A stretch of 64,000 bases of DNA from Axinella damicornis. Its lineage: Eukaryota > Porifera > Demospongiae > Axinellida > Axinellidae. Below the pieces are notes generated by a model, which saw only the letters and a program-made list of their open reading frames with translations, had not been told where the DNA came from and did no database searches. The stretch is from contig OZ007511.1 in the NCBI GenBank assembly GCA_963931865.1, positions 7,491,844 through 7,555,843 of the forward strand. Reading direction: 5' to 3'. The position numbers and the translations under genes are program-made. Below, one piece after another: positions 1 to 8,999 of the stretch (the stretch's first letter is position 1; each line of letters begins with the position of its first letter).

Positions 1-152
1 TGCACGGGACCCAGGTATGGCGACCGAGTGACTGTTTCGTCGAAGGCGGAAAGGAAGAGTACCTTCAACTACGCTTCTGACTGTTGCTGTGTGTGCTGCA
101 GCGAGTGTACAAGGCAGTTACGCCTGGGGGAAAGTCGAATCGCCAACGTTAG
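1..152 (+). CDS. 3' part of a cysteine-rich exon, unknown gene
   Basis: The frame starting at base 1 is open up to base 152 and ends at a perfect splice donor (GTTAG|GTAAGT at 153-158). The encoded 50 residues are basic and then cysteine-rich, with a C-C-C-V-C-C-S-E-C run around residues 32-40. The exon enters from outside the window, so start and domain are unknown. I do not recognise the family. Support comes only from the open frame, the strong donor and the higher GC than the flanking DNA; it could be chance. Confidence 0.4.
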
Positions 153-800
153 GTAAGTTAAAGAGCCGTTTCTGATTAGCATACAAGAAATTTCTACCGC
201 AAAAGCCTACGAAAGCGCTCTGTAACGCTCAACAATCGCATTTCCATACTTCCCCCAGGCAGAACAAGTGAGTATCCACTTAGCCCTTTCCATCCATACA
301 CTAAAAACTCACCTTCAAACCCAGCTAGTTTTCCGCCTTGACCGTTTTATTCTACATTTTCATTTTTTAATTGATTTTCGCGGTGACGTCACCATGGATG
401 TTGCCATGACAACCCAAAACCACATTTCCAGGAAAGTGCTAGGACTGTACAATCTTCCTGCCAAGTTTCAGTTGGAGTCATCTATTATTGTTGCCACAGC
501 ATCATGAAACACATACACTGTTCAGTCCTCCTTGGTTCCTATTCTGAGGCAGCCTTAACCACAGTGAGTTGTCACGATAGATCTTGGCAAGAACAGGTTG
601 GTAGAAATTCCTCCCAGCGGTAGTGAGGCACCAGATGATGGATTCACAAGGATTCAGCTGATCAGCAAGCGCCCGAAATGCAGTAAAAAAGAATGCAACG
701 TGCGTTTGCATGTGAACTGCGCATGCGCATTTGGTACGCGCGTGAGCTCTGGTTGCATCAAAATGGCTTCGTGCTAGCCATTTCTGGCCCAAAGTTAAGA
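153..800. other. non-coding stretch, probable intron or intergenic DNA
   Basis: After the donor at 153 no downstream exon could be recognised. Short open frames on both strands (268-507 +, 502-897 -) show no domain or splice context and look like chance. Confidence 0.4.
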
Positions 801-838
801 TTTCCCTCTTGTGATCATGATAGTTATCTCTGCGAGCA

Positions 839-1539
839 TTGAAAGTTTCAAACTGGACGAAGACCTGGCAGTTGGCGCTGAATGTAGAGAAATGCAAAGT
901 GATGGAAATAACGAACAGAAGGACAACAATCAGATATGATTACTGTGTAGGTCACACAAACCTTGAGTGGGTGGACTCATTTAGATACTTGGGAGTGCTA
1001 ATAGATGCAAAGTTAAAGTGGAACAACCATTGCCAAAGTATTGCAGCCAAGGCCACTAGAATTCTGAATTTCCTGAAGAGGTCCATGAGCGGATGCAGCC
1101 AGCAAGCAAAAGCCACTGCCTACCAGGCTATGGTTCATCCACACCTGGAGTATTGTGCTCCAGTATGGGACCCACATGCAGTCAAAAACATTGAAATACT
1201 GGAGAAAGTGCACAAACGGGCAGCCAGGTGGCTAACAGCTAAGTGGGATAACAATAGCAAACAGTGGAACAAATCGTATTTGCAGTCTCTGTCCGAACTG
1301 AATTGGCGGTCCCTCCAGCAACGAAGGTCATACCTAAATCAGTGTCAAACTTTAAATGGCCTGGACTGTATCGAGTTTGCCAAATACTGGTCATACTCAG
1401 GTGCCCGACAGACGAGGCAATGGCACGCACAATACAGACTATTTCATCAAGAGTTAATGCTTTTCGTTTTTCTTTTTTTGTTTCTGCCCCATTTGTGTGG
1501 AATTCACTTCCTTCTGATGTTTGTTTAGATTTAAGTTGA
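839..1539 (+). pseudogene. 5'-truncated LINE reverse transcriptase fragment, CR1/L2-like
   Basis: This is the C-terminal end of a non-LTR retrotransposon ORF2. It begins inside the thumb region (WQLALNVEKCKVM), continues with FRYLGVLID and HLEYCAPVWDP, and ends with the typical tail APFVWNSLPSDV. The tail motif is in a different frame from the start: the frame beginning at 839 is coding-like to about 1435, and the last 30 or so codons lie in another frame, stopping near 1539. The palm motifs (YADD) and the endonuclease are absent, as expected of a copy truncated during target-primed reverse transcription. It is dead. The full element at 8.2-12 kb has a related but clearly different ORF2. Confidence 0.85.
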
Positions 1540-1776
1540 AGCGGTGTCATTCTCCACTTGTACTGCCATAGTGTTCATTGTGTATTCGGATTTTTATAAC
1601 ATGTTTTTGTCCTATTAGCATTGTATCACTGTTGATGTACAGTAGCTTTTATTTCTTCTTTTATTTCTTCTCTTGTTTTTGTTTTAGGGGAGCACCTTAG
1701 ATAGGTCCATGACCTCCTGTGTAACCCTTTCCATGTTCCACTGGATAAAATCAATTTAACTAACTAACTAACTAAC
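1540..1776 (+). mobile_element. 3' UTR and (TAAC)n tail of the truncated LINE
   Basis: The segment after the reverse transcriptase fragment has no frame and ends in four to five TAAC repeats (about 1756-1776). A short tandem repeat tail is characteristic of CR1/L2-type LINEs. The repeats directly abut the last codons of the minus-strand gene at 1772-2155. Confidence 0.7.
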
Positions 1777-2155
1777 GCCATATGAGCTCCCCCTTCTTCA
1801 CAGAAAAGGCCTCTCCCACCGTATTTCCCACATCTTCTCCAAACATCTCCTTGTAGACTGCACCATGAACGATGCCCTCAGCTTTGCCTTCTTGCCGCTT
1901 CACATCAGGGGAAGCAGTATCTTTGACCACGATATACCCAGTCTTACATCTCCAACCGTTTAAGGTCCATTCAGACTTGTCATCATGAGTATAGAGGATG
2001 AAACCAGCGTAATTGCGGTCTGGTCCGCGGTAGACACTTGAGTGGCAGGAGAGGTGAACAGTTCCAACCCTAATCTCTGGGTAGCCTTTGGGAGCAATGA
2101 CGTAAGCATCGCCAGAAAACGGTACATAGCTAGGCGCTGCACCCTTGGTGGCCAT
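1772..2155 (-). CDS. small uncharacterised protein, 127 aa
   Basis: The minus-strand frame opens with ATG at 2155 in a good context (AGGATGGCCACC) and ends at TAG 1774-1772. A 63-codon in-frame extension upstream to 2344 is possible, but it would run through the promoter-like segment, so I prefer the inner ATG. The protein is soluble in character, with no signal peptide or membrane segment. It contains aromatic and glycine-rich stretches such as GWRCKTGYIVVKD and YRGPDRNYAGF. I do not recognise the family. The stop codon is the first TAG of the adjoining LINE (TAAC)n tail, so the original C-terminus may have been longer; alternatively GC|GTTAGT at the same place could be a splice donor. Confidence 0.55.
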   Translation of the reverse strand: MATKGAAPSYVPFSGDAYVIAPKGYPEIRVGTVHLSCHSSVYRGPDRNYAGFILYTHDDKSEWTLNGWRCKTGYIVVKDTASPDVKRQEGKAEGIVHGAVYKEMFGEDVGNTVGEAFSVKKGELIWR

Positions 2156-2230
2156 CCTCAATAAGCACGGGGTAGCAGCTAGGGTTCTATGGCAAACCAA
2201 ACTTTGAGTGCGTTCGTTCAGTGGTCCTGC

Positions 2231-2330
2231 TATATATATGTACCGTAGAAACTTCCGGTATTTTATTTGCAACACGGAAGTGGTGCAACGCGTGAGCGTT
2301 CGCCGACTTCCTCTGAAGTACTTCCGCGCC
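2231..2330 (-). promoter_or_regulatory. TATA and ETS-motif promoter of the 127-aa gene
   Basis: A TATATATA run (2231-2239) lies about 80 bases upstream of the ATG at 2155. Behind it are four GGAA-core motifs: ACTTCCGG at 2251, CGGAAGTG at 2275, ACTTCC at 2306 and ACTTCCGCG at 2320. Clusters of CCGGAAGT-type ETS sites are typical of animal core promoters. The dense clustering beside a well-contexted ATG supports a real promoter. Confidence 0.5.
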
Positions 2331-2426
2331 GGTCTCCAGTTCATGGCTGGGGGGCATTACTGCATATGGTTGTTATGAATAGTAGCTATATCCAATCATG
2401 AGATTGATGATTTCATAGTATCATAG

Positions 2427-2465
2427 ATCGTTCCCAGTCCCGCGCCCAGTTTTTTGTCGCTTGCA
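2427..2465. repeat. terminal relic of a TAGCCT-type MITE
   Basis: The segment with GTTCCCAGTCCCGCGCCCAG followed by a TTTTTGTCGCTTGCAG-like stretch matches the terminal inverted repeat of the elements at 19628-20471 and 23141-23546. No matching opposite end is seen nearby, so only a relic remains. Confidence 0.5.
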
Positions 2466-2712
2466 GGAGAACACACCTGCTGTACGGAAATTTCTGCAGC
2501 CCCTCCTCTGACAGATCGTACGACTCTAGGAGAACCTCTGGCAGTCGCGCTGAAACGGGCGTGGGTTGGTGCAGTCCGATACTTGAAGACATAATTTAAT
2601 AGCTATACGGTATTTTGTGCCGCTCCTCTCGATTGAACGTCTCGATCTGCTAGTGCGAACAGTCGGGCTGTAGAAGGCAGGAAGTCTCCCGGCTGTTTAC
2701 GCCGGTATAACG

Positions 2713-2722
2713 ATGGCGCAAG
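2713..2722 (+). CDS. possible first coding exon (M-A-Q)
   Basis: A GC-rich segment ends in ACGATGGCGCAAG|GTAAAA, a start codon followed after ten coding bases by a donor-like site. It leaves phase 1, which would fit the candidate acceptor of the caspase-like exon at 7043, but the gap is over 4 kb and a phase match occurs one time in three by chance. Confidence 0.2.
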
Positions 2723-4545
2723 GTAAAAGAAAAAGTTAATGATAGTTTGTTGAAGTTGTGTTATAACTACAGTCATGTATACTGTTGATCGTGAGTAAAT
2801 GGCAAGCACTGACCCCGAATGTCTATGGTTGGTCAAGAGTTACCTTAAATATCATGGGAAAATAGGGTAGGCCACCTGTCAACCCATTGCTAGTACAAAG
2901 GCCGCTGTCCAGTAATGGTACAATCATAGGTATATAATTATATAGGATCTTGAAGATGGACTATTATAGCAACCTTTGTTGGCATGTTGTGCATTGATGG
3001 TTGTGTTTAGTTCAGTGTACACAAGTAGTATAAAAATGTAACATGCAGGATGTAGGGATACCAGAACGGCAAAAAGTAAGCAAACGAGTGCATGAAGTAT
3101 AGCTACAATATCCCCGTACGGAGATCATTTTTTTCTGTAATAATATCTATAGCTAATACGTGCATAATGACAAAGATTATGCTTGTGCGCTGCTCATTTG
3201 AAAATGCTGTTGTTTCGTGGGTAAACCATCGTGAGAGATTTAGGAAACGTTGAGCTAGCCCGTCTGAGGAAAGAAAGAAGACAATTTGCCCGTTTGCGAG
3301 TTCCTGGCCATGGTTAATTTGGTTCTTTTCGCGACGGTTTTTCGCGACGCGTGGAGTCTTGTTGGTCATAAAAATGAACAGTACGTCCCTATAGCTATAG
3401 AAGTGTAGCTATACCATTTGGAGAGATTTTATTGCTAGCCATTGCGTGTCTGTCGTATCCCTCATGTATACAGTTTATGAAAATCATTTTGTGCGTTATA
3501 AGGATAACTTATGTCTATGGTAGCTACAATGAATACAAGAAACAATAACAGAGTTACCGTCATTGAAAACATAAATTAATAACACCAGGGATATCACTAC
3601 AGCAAAGGTTACTGAAGAGGGACAATACAAGACAGTCAGTTCAAAGACAATACAAGAACATTCAGTTCAGTTCATCTTGAATTGATAACCACCTACATGT
3701 GCATGTGCATGTATAAAAGAAAAGAGAAAGACTAATATGGGGCCGGGGTGCATGTGTGAATGCAGGTGGGGGTGTCCTAAAGATTTAGCTATACTGGACT
3801 CCGGATTGCTGGAAGTGCATGCATTATGGTCTATTTCAGGCTGGATTGCATAACAGTATTATGGACACCATGCAGGAGCATGCACATGAGCCACCGAAGG
3901 CAGCGAAGGAGCATCGAACTAATATAGACATGTTGTGATCCCTCACGCCTTACAGTCATAACTTAAATGGAAGATCTTTGCGGTACAAATGCCAGTTTGT
4001 CTTTGGCACAATGGTCTCTTGCCGCCGTGTGAATTAAGGACTACTATAGCTACTTCCACTGTTTGGGACGTGTGAAGGACTACTTCCGCTAGGGCATGTA
4101 TGCATGCTGAGTTCGACGCTCCTTAAGAAATGGTATTTCCTTGCATGTAGCTATCATATTAATGTATGTTATAGGTTTCCGACAGTGCTTTGCTGCTAAG
4201 TGATATGCATATACATCAGCTGTTAATGTTACAATGGTATATTTCTGCTAGCTACAGGCCGAATGCGAAAAGCAAGGTGCATGCACTGTTCTAGCCTCAG
4301 TCCTTACCCTATCCCCCTCAATTTTTTGTGGAAAGCTAAACGTCCCCTAGCAATGGTGCATGGTAACGGGCAGGCACAAGCATGAAACTGCATCCTGGGA
4401 AGTTAGCTAGGCTAAGCTAGCTATAACCTAGGTTGCCTGAGTTGCAGTTTGTGACGGTTGCATGCACACCAAAAATACCTTGCCTGATTCTGGTGCATAT
4501 ACTGCAGTGCACACACAAACCCACGCAGTACAAAATTTATTGGAT
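2723..4545. other. AT-rich stretch without recognisable gene
   Basis: No domain, splice-supported exon or structural RNA was seen. The short open frame at 3103-3369 on the minus strand has no context suggesting coding use. Confidence 0.4.
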
Positions 4546-4549
4546 AGCT

Positions 4550-4715
4550 ATACCCATGTAGAGTGCAGTAACATTCGTCACGTTGGGGCCATCTGGGTGC
4601 AATATTCATGTTTGTAATTAGAACTTAAATTACTATATTCACGTATCAGCTATTGGCTAGCTAGTTGCAGTTTGTGGGGCAAAAGCTATTCAATGACATA
4701 CTTTTGTCATTGGAG
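4550..4715. repeat. duplicated block, copy A part 1
   Basis: This block recurs at 5556-5725 with high identity over the segments beginning GAGTGCAGTAACATTC and CTATATTCACGTATCAGC. In copy A it is followed by about 560 bases that are absent from copy B. Confidence 0.65.
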
Positions 4716-5275
4716 GGATCTCCGCGCGGTGGGCATGGCCAGACAATTTGTTCAAGCCCATTTTTCTCGCACAGAAAGTATGCTAGTGAAATCAAACTTT
4801 CTCGACACAAAGCAGGGATGGCAGACAACATGCAGACTAATCATCATTACAGTAGCTCACACTAGTCACTGTAGCCGTTGTATACGCTGGTTAAATCGGT
4901 TCCAGCAACTATTCGCCAAAAATCTCCAGTGCGAAGACCGCCAGCAAATCGATTCTACTGCTGGGAGACACGCCATAGGAAGCTCTAGGGCGGGACGTAA
5001 GGATTTTGTAGCTAGGTTGAGCAGTCCTCGAAAGAACGACTCTTGAGTGCGAATAACCGCCATCTTGACTCCCCTCTTTGGAATACAGCGTCGTATAACT
5101 TCGGAACGGTCATCAGTATTTACAAAAACGCTTCGTCTGGCCCTTTCTATACAGTTTGTGCCTATTTCAATACGGTCTTCCAAGACCAGGTCGGCTTTAT
5201 TTTTGGCGACAAAAAACTATGAAATAGCGCATAATTAAGTATACGGCGCGCATATCCGCGTGCAGGGATCCCGTA
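4716..5275. mobile_element. segment present in only one copy of the local duplication
   Basis: The flanks (4550-4715 and 5280-5480) are contiguous in the second copy at 5556-5925, so these bases look inserted here or deleted there. The ends carry weakly mirrored motifs, GGGATCTCCGCGCGG on the left and CCGCGTGCAGGGATCCC on the right. I could not define a clean target duplication. Confidence 0.35.
4866..5063 (-). CDS. possible 5' exon starting in an AAGATGGCGG context
   Basis: On the minus strand an ATG at 5063 sits in GTCAAGATGGCGG, a context that matches both a good start and a YY1-type motif, as found at many animal gene starts. It opens 65 codons with arginine, serine and leucine-rich sequence to the stop at 4866. 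There is no recognised domain. The stretch is more GC-rich than its surroundings and lies in the segment missing from the second copy of the local duplication, so it may belong to an inserted element. Confidence 0.22.
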   Translation of the reverse strand: MAVIRTQESFFRGLLNLATKSLRPALELPMACLPAVESICWRSSHWRFLANSCWNRFNQRIQRLQ

Positions 5276-5279
5276 ACCT

Positions 5280-5480
5280 TAAGCTGGCACAAATTATATG
5301 CCATACCATATACACCCTTCATGAGACTCGCACACTATGCTAGCTTGCAAACATGACGCGGTACGGTTATTATCCAATGGATGCATGCATGGTCTCCTCA
5401 TGGGCCGGCCACATTGCAATTGCAGGTGACATTCAGTGATTCAGCACAGCCCAACGAGATCAGGCTCAGCATCTTCGCCT
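5280..5480. repeat. duplicated block, copy A part 2
   Basis: The segment including GGTCTCCTCATGGGCCGGCC and TTCAGTGATTCAGCACA recurs at 5750-5915. It is the right half of the duplication whose left half is at 4550-4715. Confidence 0.65.
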
Positions 5481-5555
5481 TCACTGAAATGCAATTTTCC
5501 AGTCACCCTTTAAGCTAGTGGTGAGGCTTGGAACAGACCGGACACGTGAATGTTA

Positions 5556-5915
5556 CACCCATGAAGAGTGCAGTAACATTCATCAGGCCATCTGGGTGCA
5601 ATATTCACAATATTCATGTGTAATTAGAACTTCAGTTACTATATTCACGTATCAGCTATTGGCTAGCTAGCTGCAGTTTGTGGGGCAAAAGCTATTCATA
5701 CTTTTGTCATTGGATAAACAACTTTTGTTGATGAGACTGCTAGGAGCCTTAAGCTGGCTGACAGAGCACAAATATATACACCATACTATATATACCCTGA
5801 GACTCACACACTATACATCTGATGGATGCATGGTCTCCTCATGGGCCGGCCACATTGCAGGCCACATTCAGTGATTCAGCACAACAAGCCCAATGAGATC
5901 AGGCTCAGTATCTCC
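5556..5915. repeat. duplicated block, copy B (uninterrupted)
   Basis: This is the compact version of the duplicated block, joining the two halves with only a short unrelated spacer. It retains the shared motifs in the same order and orientation. Confidence 0.65.
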
Positions 5916-7023
5916 CCCCCTGCAGTGTCTTTTTTCTGATGTGTTAATGAGCTGGTCCAGCAGGAGCAATTTATTGCATAGCTGCATATGAATACAGCCA
6001 AGTAGCTAATCAGCATTTACTGCATGGTTTTGAATTCCATTTCCGTGACAATTATGAATCGATTGACTTTTGATTTTGCTCCCTTAAGCTGTTTCTTATG
6101 ATTGGCAAAGAGTTAAAACGATTACCAAGATTTCCCGGCATACGGTATATTGTCTGAGTGATTGTTGAAAATGGGGGTACTTATATCTGGCATGGAAATG
6201 TTATGCTTTTCCCCAATCTGTGAAATACTTCCAGATGAGGATGGCAGAGTTGATTTTGTGATGTCGATCACCAGAAAAAGCAGAGCACAAATTCAGTTTT
6301 CTTAATCGATCTTAAATCGACTGGAAGTGCAATGACAGTTCTATAGTTCATGCCAAGGCAATGGGTGGTCTGGCTCCAAGATTAGGCAATGACTACCCCA
6401 AAAATTAGATGCCTTGCTGCGATCGGGACTTAGCTAAGCATGCATAGACCACTCAAGCTCGTCTTTGGCAGTGAGAGCAGTGAGTCGTCTGTGGAAGAAC
6501 CATAAATAGCCATAACTATTATGTAAAAGTGTATCTTTGAATGATATCTAATTATATTGGTGTAAATATTTAATGTTCACTTCTCTTCGGTGAGCCACTT
6601 CTCATTTTAATACATCCACATCACAGTTGGGACAGATCCTGCTATTCCTCTGTGATTTGGCATTGTTACACTCTATCTCCAATGATAGTGTGGTTTTGAA
6701 TCCAACATTCTGATGTTGCTATGTACAACCCCAGCTCAATCACTGCAATGTGCTGAGGACAGCTAGCTGTATTTCACATTCCTATGTGATGTGATTTGTA
6801 ATAACTAACTCCACTGTGCAGCAAACTTCCGATGCACATTAGATAGAGATAGATAATTTTAATTTTTCACAGGAAATGTCCCATCAGCTAACAGCTGGTC
6901 CTCCTGGGAATCCTCCATAACATACAATTAATTGTGACACAAAGAAGATCAACTAACTGTACACATTCTTGCTGTTGCAATTGTGAGCTGCATGGAAAAC
7001 AATGTATACACACTTTAGAATAA
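5916..7023. other. non-coding stretch upstream of the caspase-like exon
   Basis: No gene or structured element was recognised. The DNA is AT-rich. An in-frame TAA at 7021-7023 closes the caspase frame on its 5' side, so any 5' exon must be spliced on. Confidence 0.4.
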
Positions 7024-7026
7024 TAT

Positions 7027-7986
7027 TTGACTCAAAATGCAGCATCTGGCTATACTCCGGATCTGACTGAAGCCATCAAACGAAACGTGGCCGAAGAACG
7101 CAAATCAAGAGGACTAGCCGTCATTGTTACGAATGATTATGTTGGATATCATAAACTGACGGACCTACGTAACACGCATTATGATGGAAGTAAAATGGAA
7201 AAAGTTTTCAATGAGCTCAAGTTCGTTACACACTGGGAGAAAAATGTAACAACAACTCAGCATCAGCAAATAATCGATGGCATTATTGAAAGTGACCATC
7301 CTCGCTGCAACGGCTACTACAAGTGCATCGCATACGTTTTCTCTGGGCATGGCGGTGAAGAAGGGGCATTGTGTTTACAAGATGGTGGCACTGTGTATCT
7401 TAACGATATCATTGAAAAGTTGTGTAAGCGACAGCTAGCTGACATTCCAAAAGTGTTCTTCATTGATGCATGCCGTCAAGGACGCGTCCAGAAAGCGGAT
7501 ACAGGAATTCCTTACAATGTTAGTGTTAGCCCATTGCCATCACCGGTACCACTAAGAAGCCGACGAAGATCACAACTGCGACGAATAATCCGCTACTTGC
7601 GTCCTAGAATTCGAAGGAAAAGAGATACTACAGTTGTCCATGAAGCAAAACCCATTGGACATTCTGACATTGGTACTGTTGATCCTACTTTGAGCACTAG
7701 TGTCAATCCATCACTACAATTTCAAGAAATACTATCACAGCTCGAAGGAAATTTTCTTATCGCTTATGCAACAATTGATAAGCAGTCATCATACATGAAG
7801 AATGAAGGAAGTGCTTGGATGATTATTCTAGCTGATGAGTTGACAGAAAGTGGTATATCTGTGCAAGATGCTACAGCCAAGGCAAGGGAAAAGCTAGTTG
7901 ATGGGTACAGAAACGAATAGAAAAATCTTCAACAGCCTGAAACTGTTGATCGACTCAATTTTGGCCCACTCTATCTTCGAGAATCT
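7027..7986 (+). pseudogene. caspase-like (peptidase C14) exon with in-frame TAG
   Basis: The frame encodes a caspase fold. Counting from 7027, the catalytic histidine is in SGHGG (His about 108) and the catalytic cysteine in FFIDACRQG (Cys about 149), the DACRQG form of the caspase QACRG motif. A p10-like part follows (FLIAYATIDKQSS, GSAWMIILADEL). Between p20 and p10 there is an arginine-rich linker (about 176-200) that could serve as a nuclear signal or processing region. The exon lacks an ATG: an in-frame TAA lies at 7021-7023, and an acceptor-like AATGCAG|CATCTG at 7042/7043 suggests a 5' exon. TAG at 7918-7920 interrupts the frame, but the same frame continues with a plausible p10 end (QQPETVDRLNFGPLYLRES) up to a donor, TCT|GTGAGT, at 7986/7987. 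Either the TAG is a nonsense mutation, or the protein ends there. Confidence 0.85.
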
Positions 7987-8039
7987 GTGAGTTTGTTGAG
8001 GTAGCTGTAACTTTCCACACTGAAACAAAGTAGTCATTT

Positions 8040-8130
8040 GACTGTTTGGAACTGTAGACTACAGCTCCAAACAGTCACTATCTGTACCCACCTATGCTAC
8101 AGCCTGTAGCATAGGTCGGTACAGATAGTG
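8040..8130. repeat. two adjacent hairpins
   Basis: Bases 8040-8076 form one near-perfect hairpin (GACTGTTTGGA...TCCAAACAGTC). Bases 8076-8130 form a second one (CACTATCTGTACC...GGTACAGATAGTG). They lie just downstream of the caspase-like exon and just upstream of the LINE, and could be the LINE 5' UTR or a small foldback element. Confidence 0.7.
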
Positions 8131-8222
8131 CATGGGTTCCCATGGCAATTTTAGTGCCCATTGAATATCTTTAATTTGTGACAGCCAAATGTCTCATAAT
8201 AACAGACTTCCTTGAACAGGAA

Positions 8223-8972
8223 ATGTCCCATGTGGCTCCAAATGATGTCGTAAGTGATGATGCCGATACAGCCATGACAGCTCTCGTTGCCGAAGTTCAG
8301 CAGCTAAAGGCCTCAGTGACAGAAGTGAAGGATAGTGTCACCCGAGCTCCGAAGTGGAGTGAAGTCGTTGCCCGGCACAGAAAGCGTGGGAAACGAGATG
8401 ATCGTCAGAAGGAGCATATACATCCGTCTCAGCCTGTTCAAGCTTCCAGCAATAGCACAAGGGAGGTGGTGAGTGGTGCTAGGAGGGTTTGGGGTACTTT
8501 GAGTTCAGCTTCCCACTTCACTATCAGAAACACCATAAGCCAGCTCACAAAGTTGAGTTGGGTTAGTGAGCCATCAAGCCTGCGTGTTAGGCGTAAATGT
8601 GTGGATCATACAAGGAAGACTAAATGGTGGTTTGTGCTGCATGGCAAAGAAGACAACATGAGAGCGCTGGAGAATGCCTGGGAGAAGGTTAAGCTACAAA
8701 CTGGTTGGCGTCTGGAGGCATGCACTAAACCGTCAGAGGCCTCCAGCCCTGTAGGGCACGACAATGGGAGAGCAGGTGTCAACATGGAAGCCTTTGATTC
8801 TCACAGCACAGGTGACAATGGGAGTGTGAGCAGAAATTTGACAGCTGGCGATGTTGTTGCCGGTGTACAGGCTGTGAGCAATACGAGTACTGTAACAATA
8901 CATGAGGAACTAAGTGATCAATCAGCCAGCAGCAGTGTCCCTTTTTTAGGGACTGTCAGCCCGAACCCATAG
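8223..8972 (+). CDS. LINE ORF1 protein, 249 aa
   Basis: The first in-frame ATG is at 8223. ORF1 proteins of this LINE type bind the element RNA and form the ribonucleoprotein. The N-terminal part contains a heptad-like stretch (ALVAEVQQLKASVTEVKDS) suggesting a coiled coil, then a basic region (RHRKRGKRDDRQK). A central segment has KWWFVLHGKED and WEKVKLQTGWRLEA, a combination I associate with ORF1 proteins of invertebrate CR1-like elements. The C-terminal third is low-complexity and serine-rich. No CCHC zinc knuckle is visible. The stop TAG at 8970-8972 lies in the region where the ORF2 frame is already open. Confidence 0.75.
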   Translation: MSHVAPNDVVSDDADTAMTALVAEVQQLKASVTEVKDSVTRAPKWSEVVARHRKRGKRDDRQKEHIHPSQPVQASSNSTREVVSGARRVWGTLSSASHFTIRNTISQLTKLSWVSEPSSLRVRRKCVDHTRKTKWWFVLHGKEDNMRALENAWEKVKLQTGWRLEACTKPSEASSPVGHDNGRAGVNMEAFDSHSTGDNGSVSRNLTAGDVVAGVQAVSNTSTVTIHEELSDQSASSSVPFLGTVSPNP

Positions 8973-8999
8973 ACAGTTGCAGGAACATACAGGATGTAA

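Noticed and set aside
502..897. A 131-codon minus-strand frame overlapping the start of the LINE fragment
   Set aside because: It has no domain, overlaps the truncated LINE on the other strand at its beginning, and has no splice or promoter context.
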